Made by a program: the position numbers and the translations under genes
Shown: positions 54,332 through 64,000 of the stretch, one piece after another
Numbering within the stretch: the stretch's first letter is position 1
How the letters are laid out: the number at the start of each line of letters is the position of its first letter
Source of the DNA: Comamonadaceae bacterium
GTDB taxonomy: Bacteria > Pseudomonadota > Gammaproteobacteria > Burkholderiales > Burkholderiaceae_C
Direction of reading: 5' to 3'
Length of the DNA stretch: 64,000 nt
NCBI GenBank assembly: GCA_009996515.1
Contig: JAACZV010000009.1
Span: forward strand, 102,971-166,970
The notes under the pieces: generated by a model
The model's input: only the letters and a program-made list of their open reading frames with translations
The model's database searches: none
Told to the model about the DNA's origin: nothing

Positions 54332-57300
54332 ATGCACCGTCTGAAAGCCCTCCCCGCCCTGCTCCTCGCCGCCACGCTGTCGGCCCAGGCCCAGGACGCC
54401 AAGCCACCGGCCTGGAACGTCAACGCGCCGCCCGGCGTGGCCAAGACGGCCAGCATCGACGTGAAGACCGGCACCTGGATGAGCGTGGACGTCAGCCCCG
54501 ACGGCAAGACCCTGGTCTTCGACCTGCTGGGCGACCTCTACACCCTGCCCATCACCGGCGGCGAGGCCAAGGCGCTGACGCACTCCATCGCCTGGGAGCA
54601 GCAGGCCCGCTTCTCGCCGGACGGCCGGCAGATCGCCTTCCTCAGCGACGCCGGCGGCGGCGACAACCTGTGGGTCATGAACGTGGACGGCAGCAATGCG
54701 CGCGCCGTCACCAAGGAAGACTTCCGGCTGCTGAACAACCCGGTCTGGCATCCCAACGGGCGCTATCTGCTGGCGCGCAAGCACTACACCGGCACGCGCA
54801 GCGCGGGCTCCGGCGAGATCTGGCTGTACGCGGTGGATGCCGACGCGGCCAAGAACAAGGGCGTGCAGCTCAACGAGAAGCCCAACTGGCAGAAGGACCT
54901 GGGCGAGCCCGCCGTGTCGCCGGACGGCAAATACCTCTACTACTCGCAGGACACGACGCCGGGCCGCGTGTTCGAGTACAACAAGGACAGCAACGGCGAG
55001 ATCTACAAGATCTTCCGCCAGGACCTGACGGACGGCTCCGTCGAGCCCTTCGTGACCGGCCCCGGCGGCGCGGTGCGGCCCACACCCTCGCCCGACGGGC
55101 GCTACCTCGCCTTCGTGCGCCGCGTGCGCAACCAGAGCACGCTGTTCCTGAAAGACTTGCAGACCGGCGTCGAGCGCCCGGCCTGGAGCGGGCTGTCGCG
55201 CGACCTGCAGGAGATCTGGGCCATGTGGGGCGTCTATCCCAGCTTCGCCTGGCTGCCCGGCTCCAAGGAGATCGTCGTCTGGGCCGAGGGCAAGATCTGG
55301 CGCGTGGACCCGTTCAAGGGCCAGGCCAGCGAGATTCCCTTCCACGTGAAGGACACGCGCGAGCTGCGCGAGCCCATGCGCTATGCCCAGGTGGTGGCGC
55401 CCGACAAGTTCGCCGTGCGCCAGCTGCGCGGCGCCCAGGTGTCGCCGGACGGCAAGCGCGTCGTCTACTCGGCGCTCGGGTCGCTCTACATCAAGGACTT
55501 GCCGGATGGCACGCCGAGCCGCCTGACGAAACAGAACGACGCCTTCGAGTTCGCGCCCAGCTGGTCGCGCGACGGCAAGAGCCTGGTTTACGCCACCTGG
55601 CGCGACGATGTCCAGGGCAGCATCCGCCGCCTGGACCTGGCCTCCGGCAAGGAGACGGTGCTCGTCAAGCAGCCCGGCAAATACCTGGAGCCGCGCCTGT
55701 CGCCGGACGGCCGGCAGCTCGCCTACCGCAAGGTCAAGGGCGGCGCGCTGACCAGCCCCTGGCACGGCCTGGACACGGGGCTGTACCTCGCCGTGGCCGA
55801 CGGCTCGGGCAAGGCCGAGCGCATCAGCAAGGACGGCAGCGCGCCGCAGTTCGGCGCCTCGGGCGACGAACTGTTCTTCACCAAGACCAGCAGCACCAGC
55901 GAGGTCGAGCAGCGCTTCTCGCTGATGCGACTGAACCTGCGCGACCGCAGCGAGACCGAGGTGGCGCGCAGCGACGCGGCCTCGGAGTACAGCGTCTCGC
56001 CCGACGGCCAGTGGCTGGGCTTCGTCGAGCGCTTCCATGCCTATGTGACGCCGCTGCCCCATGTGCAAGGCCAGGCCGGCAAGGCCATCACCGTGGGCGC
56101 CAAGATGGACGCGCTGCCAGTGCGCCAGCTGGACGTCAATGCCGGCTCGGCGCTGCACTGGAGCGGCGACAGCCGGCAGCTGCACTTCACGCTGGGCGAC
56201 GAGCTGTTCACGGCCAGCGCCCAGGGCAAGGACAAGGCCAGCAGCCAGAAGATCGGCTTCGAGCAGGCCAGCGACAAGCCCACGGGCAAGGTCGCGCTGA
56301 CCGGCGCCCGCATCGTGACGATGAAGGGCGAGGAAGTCATCGAGGGCGGCACCGTGCTGGTGGACGGCAACCGCATCGTCGCCGTCGGCAAGGACGTCGC
56401 CATCCCGGCCGACGCCAGGCGCGTCGACGCCAGCGGCAAGACCATCGTGCCCGGCTTCATCGACGCCCACTGGCACGGCGCGATGATGGACGCCGGCATC
56501 ATCCCGCAGCAGAGCTGGGTCAACCTCGCGTCGCTGGCCTTCGGCGTGACGACGCTGCACGACCCGTCCAACAACAACGCCGCCGTCTTCACGCAGAGCG
56601 AGATGCAGCGCGCCGGCCTCGTGCTGGGCCCGCGCATCTACTCCACCGGCACCATCCTGTACGGCGCGCGCACGCCCTTCTACTCCAACGTCAACAGCCT
56701 GGACGACGCGCTGACCCACCTGAACCGCCAGAAGGCCGAGGGCGCGATCAGCGTGAAGAGCTACCAGCAGCCGCGCCGAGACCAGCGCCAGCAGGTGCTG
56801 GAGGCCGCGCGCCAGACCGGCATGATGGTGGTGCCCGAGGGCGGCTCGCTGTTCCAGAACAACATGAGCATGGTCGTCGACGGCCACACCACGGTGGAGC
56901 ATTCGCTGCCGCTGGCCGAGGTGTGGGACGACGTCAAGCAGCTGTGGAGCCAGACGGCGGTGGGCTACACGCCGACGCTGAACGTGGGCTACGGCGGCCT
57001 GGACGGCGAGCATTACTGGTATGCCCGCACCGAGGTCTGGAAGCATCCCCTGCTGAGCCGCTACGTGCCGCGCACCGTGCTGGAGCCACGCTCCGTGCGC
57101 CGCGAGACCGCGCCGGAGGAAGACTTCAACATCATCCGCGTGGCCCGCACGGCGACGGCGCTGTTGCGCGCCGGCGTCAACACCTCCATAGGCGCGCACG
57201 GCCAGCGCGAGGGCCTGGGCGCGCACTGGGAGATGTGGATGTTCGTGCTGGGCGGCATGACGCCGCACGAGGCGCTGCGCACGGCCACCATCAACCCGGC

Positions 57301-57574
57301 ACGCAATTTCGGCTTCGACAAGGATCTGGGTTCCATCGAGCCGGGCAAGCTGGCCGACCTGGTGGTCATCGACGGCAACCCGCTGGCCGACATCCGCCAC
57401 AGCGACCGCATCAGCCAGGTCATGCAGAACGGCCGGCTGTACGACGCGGCGACGCTGAACCAGATCGCGCCGGTGGCCAAGGCCCGCAAGCCGCTGTTCT
57501 TCGAGGGCAGCGATGGCCAGACCATGCCCATAGACAGCCACGCGCTGGAGACCGCCCACGGCCACGGCGACTGA
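54332..57574 (+). CDS. Secreted TolB-propeller plus amidohydrolase fusion
   Basis: 1080 aa with a signal peptide (ALPALLLAATLSAQAQ). Residues ~40-640 contain many PD40/TolB-like blades (repeats of SPDGK, e.g. VSPDGKTLVFD, FSPDGRQIAFLSD). Residues ~655-1070 are a metal-dependent amidohydrolase: VPGFIDAHWHGAMM holds the HxH pair, then VEHSLPLAEVWDDV and the final GSIEPGKLADLVVIDGNPL. The pairing is a known exported architecture, proposed to act on peptides or cyclic amides; substrate unknown. Confidence 0.9.
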   Translation: MHRLKALPALLLAATLSAQAQDAKPPAWNVNAPPGVAKTASIDVKTGTWMSVDVSPDGKTLVFDLLGDLYTLPITGGEAKALTHSIAWEQQARFSPDGRQIAFLSDAGGGDNLWVMNVDGSNARAVTKEDFRLLNNPVWHPNGRYLLARKHYTGTRSAGSGEIWLYAVDADAAKNKGVQLNEKPNWQKDLGEPAVSPDGKYLYYSQDTTPGRVFEYNKDSNGEIYKIFRQDLTDGSVEPFVTGPGGAVRPTPSPDGRYLAFVRRVRNQSTLFLKDLQTGVERPAWSGLSRDLQEIWAMWGVYPSFAWLPGSKEIVVWAEGKIWRVDPFKGQASEIPFHVKDTRELREPMRYAQVVAPDKFAVRQLRGAQVSPDGKRVVYSALGSLYIKDLPDGTPSRLTKQNDAFEFAPSWSRDGKSLVYATWRDDVQGSIRRLDLASGKETVLVKQPGKYLEPRLSPDGRQLAYRKVKGGALTSPWHGLDTGLYLAVADGSGKAERISKDGSAPQFGASGDELFFTKTSSTSEVEQRFSLMRLNLRDRSETEVARSDAASEYSVSPDGQWLGFVERFHAYVTPLPHVQGQAGKAITVGAKMDALPVRQLDVNAGSALHWSGDSRQLHFTLGDELFTASAQGKDKASSQKIGFEQASDKPTGKVALTGARIVTMKGEEVIEGGTVLVDGNRIVAVGKDVAIPADARRVDASGKTIVPGFIDAHWHGAMMDAGIIPQQSWVNLASLAFGVTTLHDPSNNNAAVFTQSEMQRAGLVLGPRIYSTGTILYGARTPFYSNVNSLDDALTHLNRQKAEGAISVKSYQQPRRDQRQQVLEAARQTGMMVVPEGGSLFQNNMSMVVDGHTTVEHSLPLAEVWDDVKQLWSQTAVGYTPTLNVGYGGLDGEHYWYARTEVWKHPLLSRYVPRTVLEPRSVRRETAPEEDFNIIRVARTATALLRAGVNTSIGAHGQREGLGAHWEMWMFVLGGMTPHEALRTATINPARNFGFDKDLGSIEPGKLADLVVIDGNPLADIRHSDRISQVMQNGRLYDAATLNQIAPVAKARKPLFFEGSDGQTMPIDSHALETAHGHGD

Positions 57575-57650
57575 CGGCCCGCCGTCCCCGAGGCGCGGCG
57601 GGCCGCGGCGGCTGCATACACTCGCCCGCCGCCTCTCGCCGTTCTCCGCC

Positions 57651-58898
57651 TTGTCCACCACCTCCCCTGCCGCTCCCGCCGCCAGCGTCTACCGCAACAC
57701 CGGCTTCACCCACTTCCTCGTCGCGCGGCTGCTGGCCGTGCTGGCCACGCAGATCCAGGCGGTCGTCGTGGCCTGGCAGGTCTACGACCTGACCCGCGAG
57801 CCCATCGCGCTGGCCTATGTGGGCCTGGCCCAGTTCATCCCCATGCTGGTGCTGCTGCTGCCGGCGGGCGATCTGATCGACCGCTTCAGCCGCAAGCCCA
57901 TCCTGGCGGCGAGTTGGGCCATCAGCACGGTCTGCGCGGCCGCGCTGTGGTGGCTGTCGGGCCATGGTGAGGCGGGCGTCCAGGGCATCTACGCGGTGCT
58001 GGTGCTGTTCGGCTGCGCGCGGGCGTTCTCGGCACCGGCGCTGCAGAGCCTGATCCCGCAGATCGTGGCCCGCGAGCAGCTGGCCCAGGCGCTGGCCGCC
58101 AACAGCATGCTGCTGCGCGTGGCCAGCATCGGCGGCCCCTTCCTGGGCGGCCTGCTCTACGCGGCCGGCGGCGGGGCGCTGACCTACGCCGTCTGCTTCG
58201 CCAGCCTGGGCCTGGGCACGGCGCTGCTGCTGCGCGTACCGGTGGCGCGCGCGGTGGCTCTGGCCGCGGGCGGCACGGTCTGGCAGCGTTTCGGCGCCGG
58301 CATCCACTTCATCCGCACCCGCCCCATCATCCTGGGCACCATCTCGCTGGACCTGTTCGCCGTGCTGCTGGGCGGCGTGGTGGCGCTGCTGCCGGTCTAT
58401 GCGCACGAGGTGCTGCAGGTCGGCCCCGCCGGCCTGGGCGCGCTGCGCAGCGCGATGGCCATCGGCGAGGTGGCGACGGGCTTCTACCTGGCCGCGCGCC
58501 CCTTCGACCGGCATGTGGGCCGGCGCATGTTCTGGGCCGTGGCCGTGTTCGGCGCGGCCAACCTGGTGTTCGCGCTGTCGCACTGGTTCTGGCTGTCGCT
58601 GCTGGCGCTGGCCGTGGCGGGCGCGGCCGACATGGTCAGCATGTACATCCGCGGCGCGCTGGTGCAGTTCTCGACGCCGGACGACATGCGCGGCCGCGTC
58701 AACGCAGTGAACATGCTGTTCATCGGCTCGTCCAATGAGCTGGGCGAGTTCCGCGCCGGCAGCGCCGCCCACTGGATGGGCGCGGTGCCGGCCGCCGTCA
58801 GCGGCGCGCTGTGCACGCTGGGGGTCGTGGCGCTGTGGAGCTGGATGTTCAAGCCGATACGCCAAGTCGACCATTTCGAGGAGGCCGGCCCCCGCTAG
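57651..58898 (+). CDS. MFS exporter (EntS-like)
   Basis: 415 aa with 10-12 membrane segments. MFS motif A-like DLIDRFSRKPIL, then LQSLIPQIVAREQLAQALAA and DDMRGRVNAVNMLFIGSSNELGEF, the pattern of the EntS/major facilitator group 3 exporters. The only start in range is TTG 57651, with a poor ribosome binding site, so the start is less certain. No siderophore genes are nearby. Confidence 0.85.
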   Translation: MSTTSPAAPAASVYRNTGFTHFLVARLLAVLATQIQAVVVAWQVYDLTREPIALAYVGLAQFIPMLVLLLPAGDLIDRFSRKPILAASWAISTVCAAALWWLSGHGEAGVQGIYAVLVLFGCARAFSAPALQSLIPQIVAREQLAQALAANSMLLRVASIGGPFLGGLLYAAGGGALTYAVCFASLGLGTALLLRVPVARAVALAAGGTVWQRFGAGIHFIRTRPIILGTISLDLFAVLLGGVVALLPVYAHEVLQVGPAGLGALRSAMAIGEVATGFYLAARPFDRHVGRRMFWAVAVFGAANLVFALSHWFWLSLLALAVAGAADMVSMYIRGALVQFSTPDDMRGRVNAVNMLFIGSSNELGEFRAGSAAHWMGAVPAAVSGALCTLGVVALWSWMFKPIRQVDHFEEAGPR

Positions 58899-58908
58899 AA
58901 TGCCGCCC

Positions 58909-59118
58909 GTCAGGAGAGCGCCCCGGTGAACTTGGGGGCCGCCGAAGGCGCAACAACGCTCAGGCAGAAGGACTGACAAGACGCGGCGGGTGACAGACAC
59001 TTGCCGCGTTCCTCACTGGAGAGAGGCCGGCCAACCCTGTTGCAGCCGACCCACCGAAGGGGCAAGCCTCCGGCCATACGCCGGCGGTCAATCTCTCAGG
59101 TACCCCGGACGGCGAGGA
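58909..59118 (+). promoter_or_regulatory. Tandem glycine riboswitch upstream of gcvT
   Basis: Two glycine aptamers in series. Aptamer 1 (58909-58977) is closed by GTCAG/CTGAC and contains GGAGAG, CGCCGAAGGCGCAAC and CTCAGGCAGAAGGAC. Aptamer 2 (about 59011-59118) contains GGAGAGAGGCC, CACCGAAGGGGCAAGCC and ATCTCTCAGGTACCCCGGAC. The short linker between them is typical. It ends 30 bases before the gcvT ATG and would switch on glycine cleavage when glycine is abundant. Confidence 0.95.
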
Positions 59119-59147
59119 CATCCACACCCGACCCATCGGAGCACTCG

Positions 59148-60260
59148 ATGTCCTCTTTGCTGCAAACGCCTCTTCACGCCCTCCACGTCGAACTCGGCGC
59201 CAAGATGGTGCCCTTCGCCGGTTACGACATGCCGGTGCAATACCCCAGCGGCGTGATGGCCGAGCACAAGCACACGCGCGCCGCCGCGGGGCTGTTCGAC
59301 GTGTCGCACATGGGCCAGGTCCGCCTGGTCGGCGCCGACGCCGCCGCCGCGCTGGAGACGCTGGTGCCGGTGGACATCGTGGACCTGGGCGTCTTCAAGC
59401 AGCGCTACGCCCTCTTCACGAACGAGCAGGGCGGCCTGCTGGACGACCTGATGGTCTGCCGCCGCCCCGACGACTTGTTCGTCGTCGTCAATGCCGGCTG
59501 CAAGGCCCAGGACATCGCCCACATGCAGCAGCACATCGGCACGCGCTGCGAGGTCATCCCCATGCCGGAGCAGGCGCTGCTGGCGCTGCAAGGCCCCGAG
59601 GCCGTCACCGTGCTGAGTCGACTGAACCCCGACGTGGCCCAGCTGACCTTCATGACCGGCGGCTTCTTCGCGCTCGACGGCATCGACACCTTCGTGACCC
59701 GCTCCGGCTACACCGGCGAGGATGGCTTCGAGATCTCCGTGCACCAGGACGACGCCGTGGCGCTGGCGCGCAAGCTGCTGGCTCATGCCGAGGTCAAGCC
59801 CATAGGCCTGGGCGCGCGCGACTCGCTGCGCCTGGAAGCCGGCCTGTGCCTGTACGGCCACGACATCAATGAATCGACCACGCCGGTCGAGGCCGCCATC
59901 ACCTGGGCCATCCAGAAGGTGCGCCGCGCCGGTGGCGCGCGTGCCGGTGGCTATCCGGGCGCGGCCGTCATCGACGCACAGCTGGCCAACGGCGCCGCGC
60001 GCAAGCGCGTGGGCCTGGTCGGCAAGGAGCGCATGCCGGTGCGCGAGGGCGCCAAGATCGTCGCCGCCGACGGCAGCGAGATCGGCGTCGTCACCAGCGG
60101 CACGCTGGGCCCCACGGTCAACCAGCCGGTGGCGCTGGCCTATCTGGCCAAGGAACACACGGCCGTCGGCACCGAAGTCTTCGCCATCGTGCGCGACAAG
60201 CGCACCCCGATGGTGGTTTCCGCTACCCCCTTCACCCCCAACCGCTACTACAGAGGCTGA
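59148..60260 (+). CDS. gcvT: Glycine cleavage system T protein
   Basis: 370 aa. Aminomethyltransferase releasing ammonia and 5,10-methylene-tetrahydrofolate. Blocks: GAKMVPFAGYDMPVQYPSGV, HTRAAAGLFDVSHMGQ with the catalytic Asp, TRSGYTGEDGFEI, LRLEAGLCLYGHDI. The frame extends into the riboswitch, but ATG 59148 after it matches the family start. Followed two bases later by gcvH. Confidence 0.97.
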   Translation: MSSLLQTPLHALHVELGAKMVPFAGYDMPVQYPSGVMAEHKHTRAAAGLFDVSHMGQVRLVGADAAAALETLVPVDIVDLGVFKQRYALFTNEQGGLLDDLMVCRRPDDLFVVVNAGCKAQDIAHMQQHIGTRCEVIPMPEQALLALQGPEAVTVLSRLNPDVAQLTFMTGGFFALDGIDTFVTRSGYTGEDGFEISVHQDDAVALARKLLAHAEVKPIGLGARDSLRLEAGLCLYGHDINESTTPVEAAITWAIQKVRRAGGARAGGYPGAAVIDAQLANGAARKRVGLVGKERMPVREGAKIVAADGSEIGVVTSGTLGPTVNQPVALAYLAKEHTAVGTEVFAIVRDKRTPMVVSATPFTPNRYYRG

Positions 60261-60262
60261 GC

Positions 60263-60637
60263 ATGTCCATCAAGTACACCCCCGACCACGAATGGCTGGA
60301 AGTCCATGGCGACGGCACCGCCACCGTCGGCATCACCGTGCACGCGCAGGACGCGCTGGGCGACGTGGTGTTCGTGGACCTGCCCGAAGTGGGCAAGACC
60401 TATGCCGAGAAGGAAGTCGCCGGCGTCGTCGAGTCCGTCAAGGCGGCGGCCGACGTCTACATGCCTGTGGACGGCGAGATCACCGAGGTCAACGAGGCGC
60501 TGCGCGACGACCCGGCCCTGGCCAACACCGACCCGCTGAAGGCCGGCTGGTTCTTTAAGGTCAAGCTGGCCAAGCCCGAACAGCTCGACGCGCTGATGGA
60601 CGCCACCGCCTACGACGCCCTGCTGAAGACGCTGTAA
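60263..60637 (+). CDS. gcvH: Glycine cleavage system H protein
   Basis: 124 aa lipoyl carrier. The lipoyl-lysine lies in GVVESVKAAADVYMPVDGEI. The KYTPDHEWLEV start is typical. Shuttles the aminomethyl group between GcvP and GcvT. Confidence 0.97.
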   Translation: MSIKYTPDHEWLEVHGDGTATVGITVHAQDALGDVVFVDLPEVGKTYAEKEVAGVVESVKAAADVYMPVDGEITEVNEALRDDPALANTDPLKAGWFFKVKLAKPEQLDALMDATAYDALLKTL

Positions 60638-60660
60638 AGCCTCACGACGTCTCAAGAAAG

Positions 60661-60727
60661 GCAACCACGGAGGCACAGAGCAGGTCGGAGATTGAATTTC
60701 TCCGTGTCTCTGTGCCTCTGTGGTTGC
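60661..60727. repeat. Long imperfect hairpin repeat between gcvH and gcvP
   Basis: Arms GCAACCACGGAGGCACAGAG and CTCTGTGCCTCTGTGGTTGC pair in 19 of 20 positions around an inner CGGAGA/TCTCCG stem. The ACCACRGAGGCACAGAG sequence is a repeat motif met in many bacterial genomes. It is followed by TAGTTTTTTCC, so it could also attenuate transcription into gcvP. Its composition differs from the coding DNA on both sides. Confidence 0.7.
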
Positions 60728-60758
60728 ATCTAGTTTTTTCCTCTGCCCAAGCCCCGCC

Positions 60759-63647
<2,889 letters not shown>

Positions 63648-63648
63648 A

Positions 63649-63909
63649 ATGCGCGAGATCACCCAAACCCTTCGTAGAAGCCCTGGGCTTCACGTGACGA
63701 TGGGTTTCGCGGTGATCCTCGCGCTTTCGTTCGCGTTCGGGGCACTGGTGAGCCTCTATCCCTCGCAGAAAGAACGTTGTACCGCCGAGTGCGTCGAGGC
63801 GGGGCTGATCGGTGAGCTGACCCCGCGGTACTCGCTCATTCAGGCCGGTGGCAACCAATCTCGGCGCGGACCTCTCGAGTGCAAGTGTGTTCGGTATCGA
63901 ACGCAATAA
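63649..63909 (+). CDS. Small single-span membrane protein between gcvP and sdaA
   Basis: 86 aa I do not recognise. One hydrophobic segment (VTMGFAVILALSFAFGALVSL) follows a short basic N-terminus, then a soluble tail with four Cys (RCTAECVEAG, LECKCVRY) that could form disulfides outside the membrane. The ATG is one base past the gcvP stop, so it may be co-translated. It ends 11 bases before sdaA. By eye less GC-biased at third positions than neighbours. Confidence 0.55.
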   Translation: MREITQTLRRSPGLHVTMGFAVILALSFAFGALVSLYPSQKERCTAECVEAGLIGELTPRYSLIQAGGNQSRRGPLECKCVRYRTQ

Positions 63910-63920
63910 GGATCTGAACC

Positions 63921-64000
63921 ATGGCCGTCTCGGTCTTCGACCTCTTCAAGATCGGCATAGGCCCGAGCAGCTCGCACACGGTCGGGCCCATGCGCGCCGC
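63921..64000 (+). CDS. sdaA: L-serine ammonia-lyase, 3' end beyond window
   Basis: Only the first 26 residues are visible, with MAVSVFDLFKIGIGPSSSHT, the invariant N-terminus of iron-sulfur L-serine dehydratases. AAGGA lies 10 bases before the ATG. Makes pyruvate from serine, which the glycine cleavage system and serine hydroxymethyltransferase can supply, a metabolic reason for the gcv neighbourhood. Confidence 0.9.
   Translation, partial: MAVSVFDLFKIGIGPSSSHTVGPMRA

Overview
The window is very GC-rich chromosomal DNA, densely packed with genes. Gene content points to a free-living betaproteobacterium of the order Burkholderiales, perhaps near the Roseateles/Mitsuaria/Rubrivivax group. The supporting signs are an Entner-Doudoroff edd-eda pair, a membrane-bound cytochrome-c urate oxidase of the PuuD type, a fused UraD-allantoate amidohydrolase, an lpxL-lpxO pair and a riboswitch-controlled gcvTHP operon. 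The genus is inference. No rRNA, tRNA or CRISPR array was seen.

Layout. 1-5.1 kb: end of a DUF748 envelope protein, msrA, and a transporter trio (ATPase, FtsX-like permease, DUF3299 lipoprotein-like protein) resembling a zinc-linked system of Pseudomonas. 5.1-10.9 kb: pdxH, a MocA-like nucleotidyltransferase, a ChaC-like cyclotransferase, edd, eda, a thioesterase and an unknown gene. 10.9-12.3 kb: an orphan LuxR-type regulator, a 20-bp lux-box-like palindrome, an 18-codon ORF with a strong ribosome binding site, a small protein resembling the C-terminal domain of RNA polymerase alpha, and a hairpin terminator. 12.3-17.9 kb: a CAT-like acetyltransferase, a DUF2235 hydrolase, xthA, a short-chain dehydrogenase and a lipoamide-dehydrogenase-like flavoprotein.

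18-29.5 kb is a minus-strand galactoside operon. A secreted GH35 beta-galactosidase and an AraFGH-type importer feed a sugar dehydrogenase, a lactonase, DgoD, DgoK and DgoA (the De Ley-Doudoroff route to pyruvate and glyceraldehyde 3-phosphate), with a GbpR-like LysR regulator at the distal end. 29.6-47.7 kb carries a nearly complete urate-to-pyruvate route. PuuD, UraH, UraD-AAH and PuuE take urate to the ureido acids. Gcl, Hyi, GlxR, glycerate kinase and pyruvate kinase take glyoxylate onward. Uptake is by a Tsx-like channel and an NCS2 permease, with an AmiS/UreI channel for urea or amides. A GntR regulator with TGTATACA-type palindromes and a LysR regulator probably control the two halves.

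47.8-49.9 kb is a small AT-richer element of about 2.1 kb. It encodes only a rolling-circle (HUH) Rep of filamentous-phage type, a 113-aa unknown protein and an HTH protein, and it lies between two copies of a dif-like half site, so it looks like a satellite inovirus inserted by XerCD. 50.2-64 kb: an HtrA-like protease, a universal stress protein, a quinone reductase, lpxL-like/lpxO, a beta-propeller amidohydrolase, an MFS exporter, a tandem glycine riboswitch with gcvT, gcvH and gcvP, a small membrane protein and the start of sdaA.
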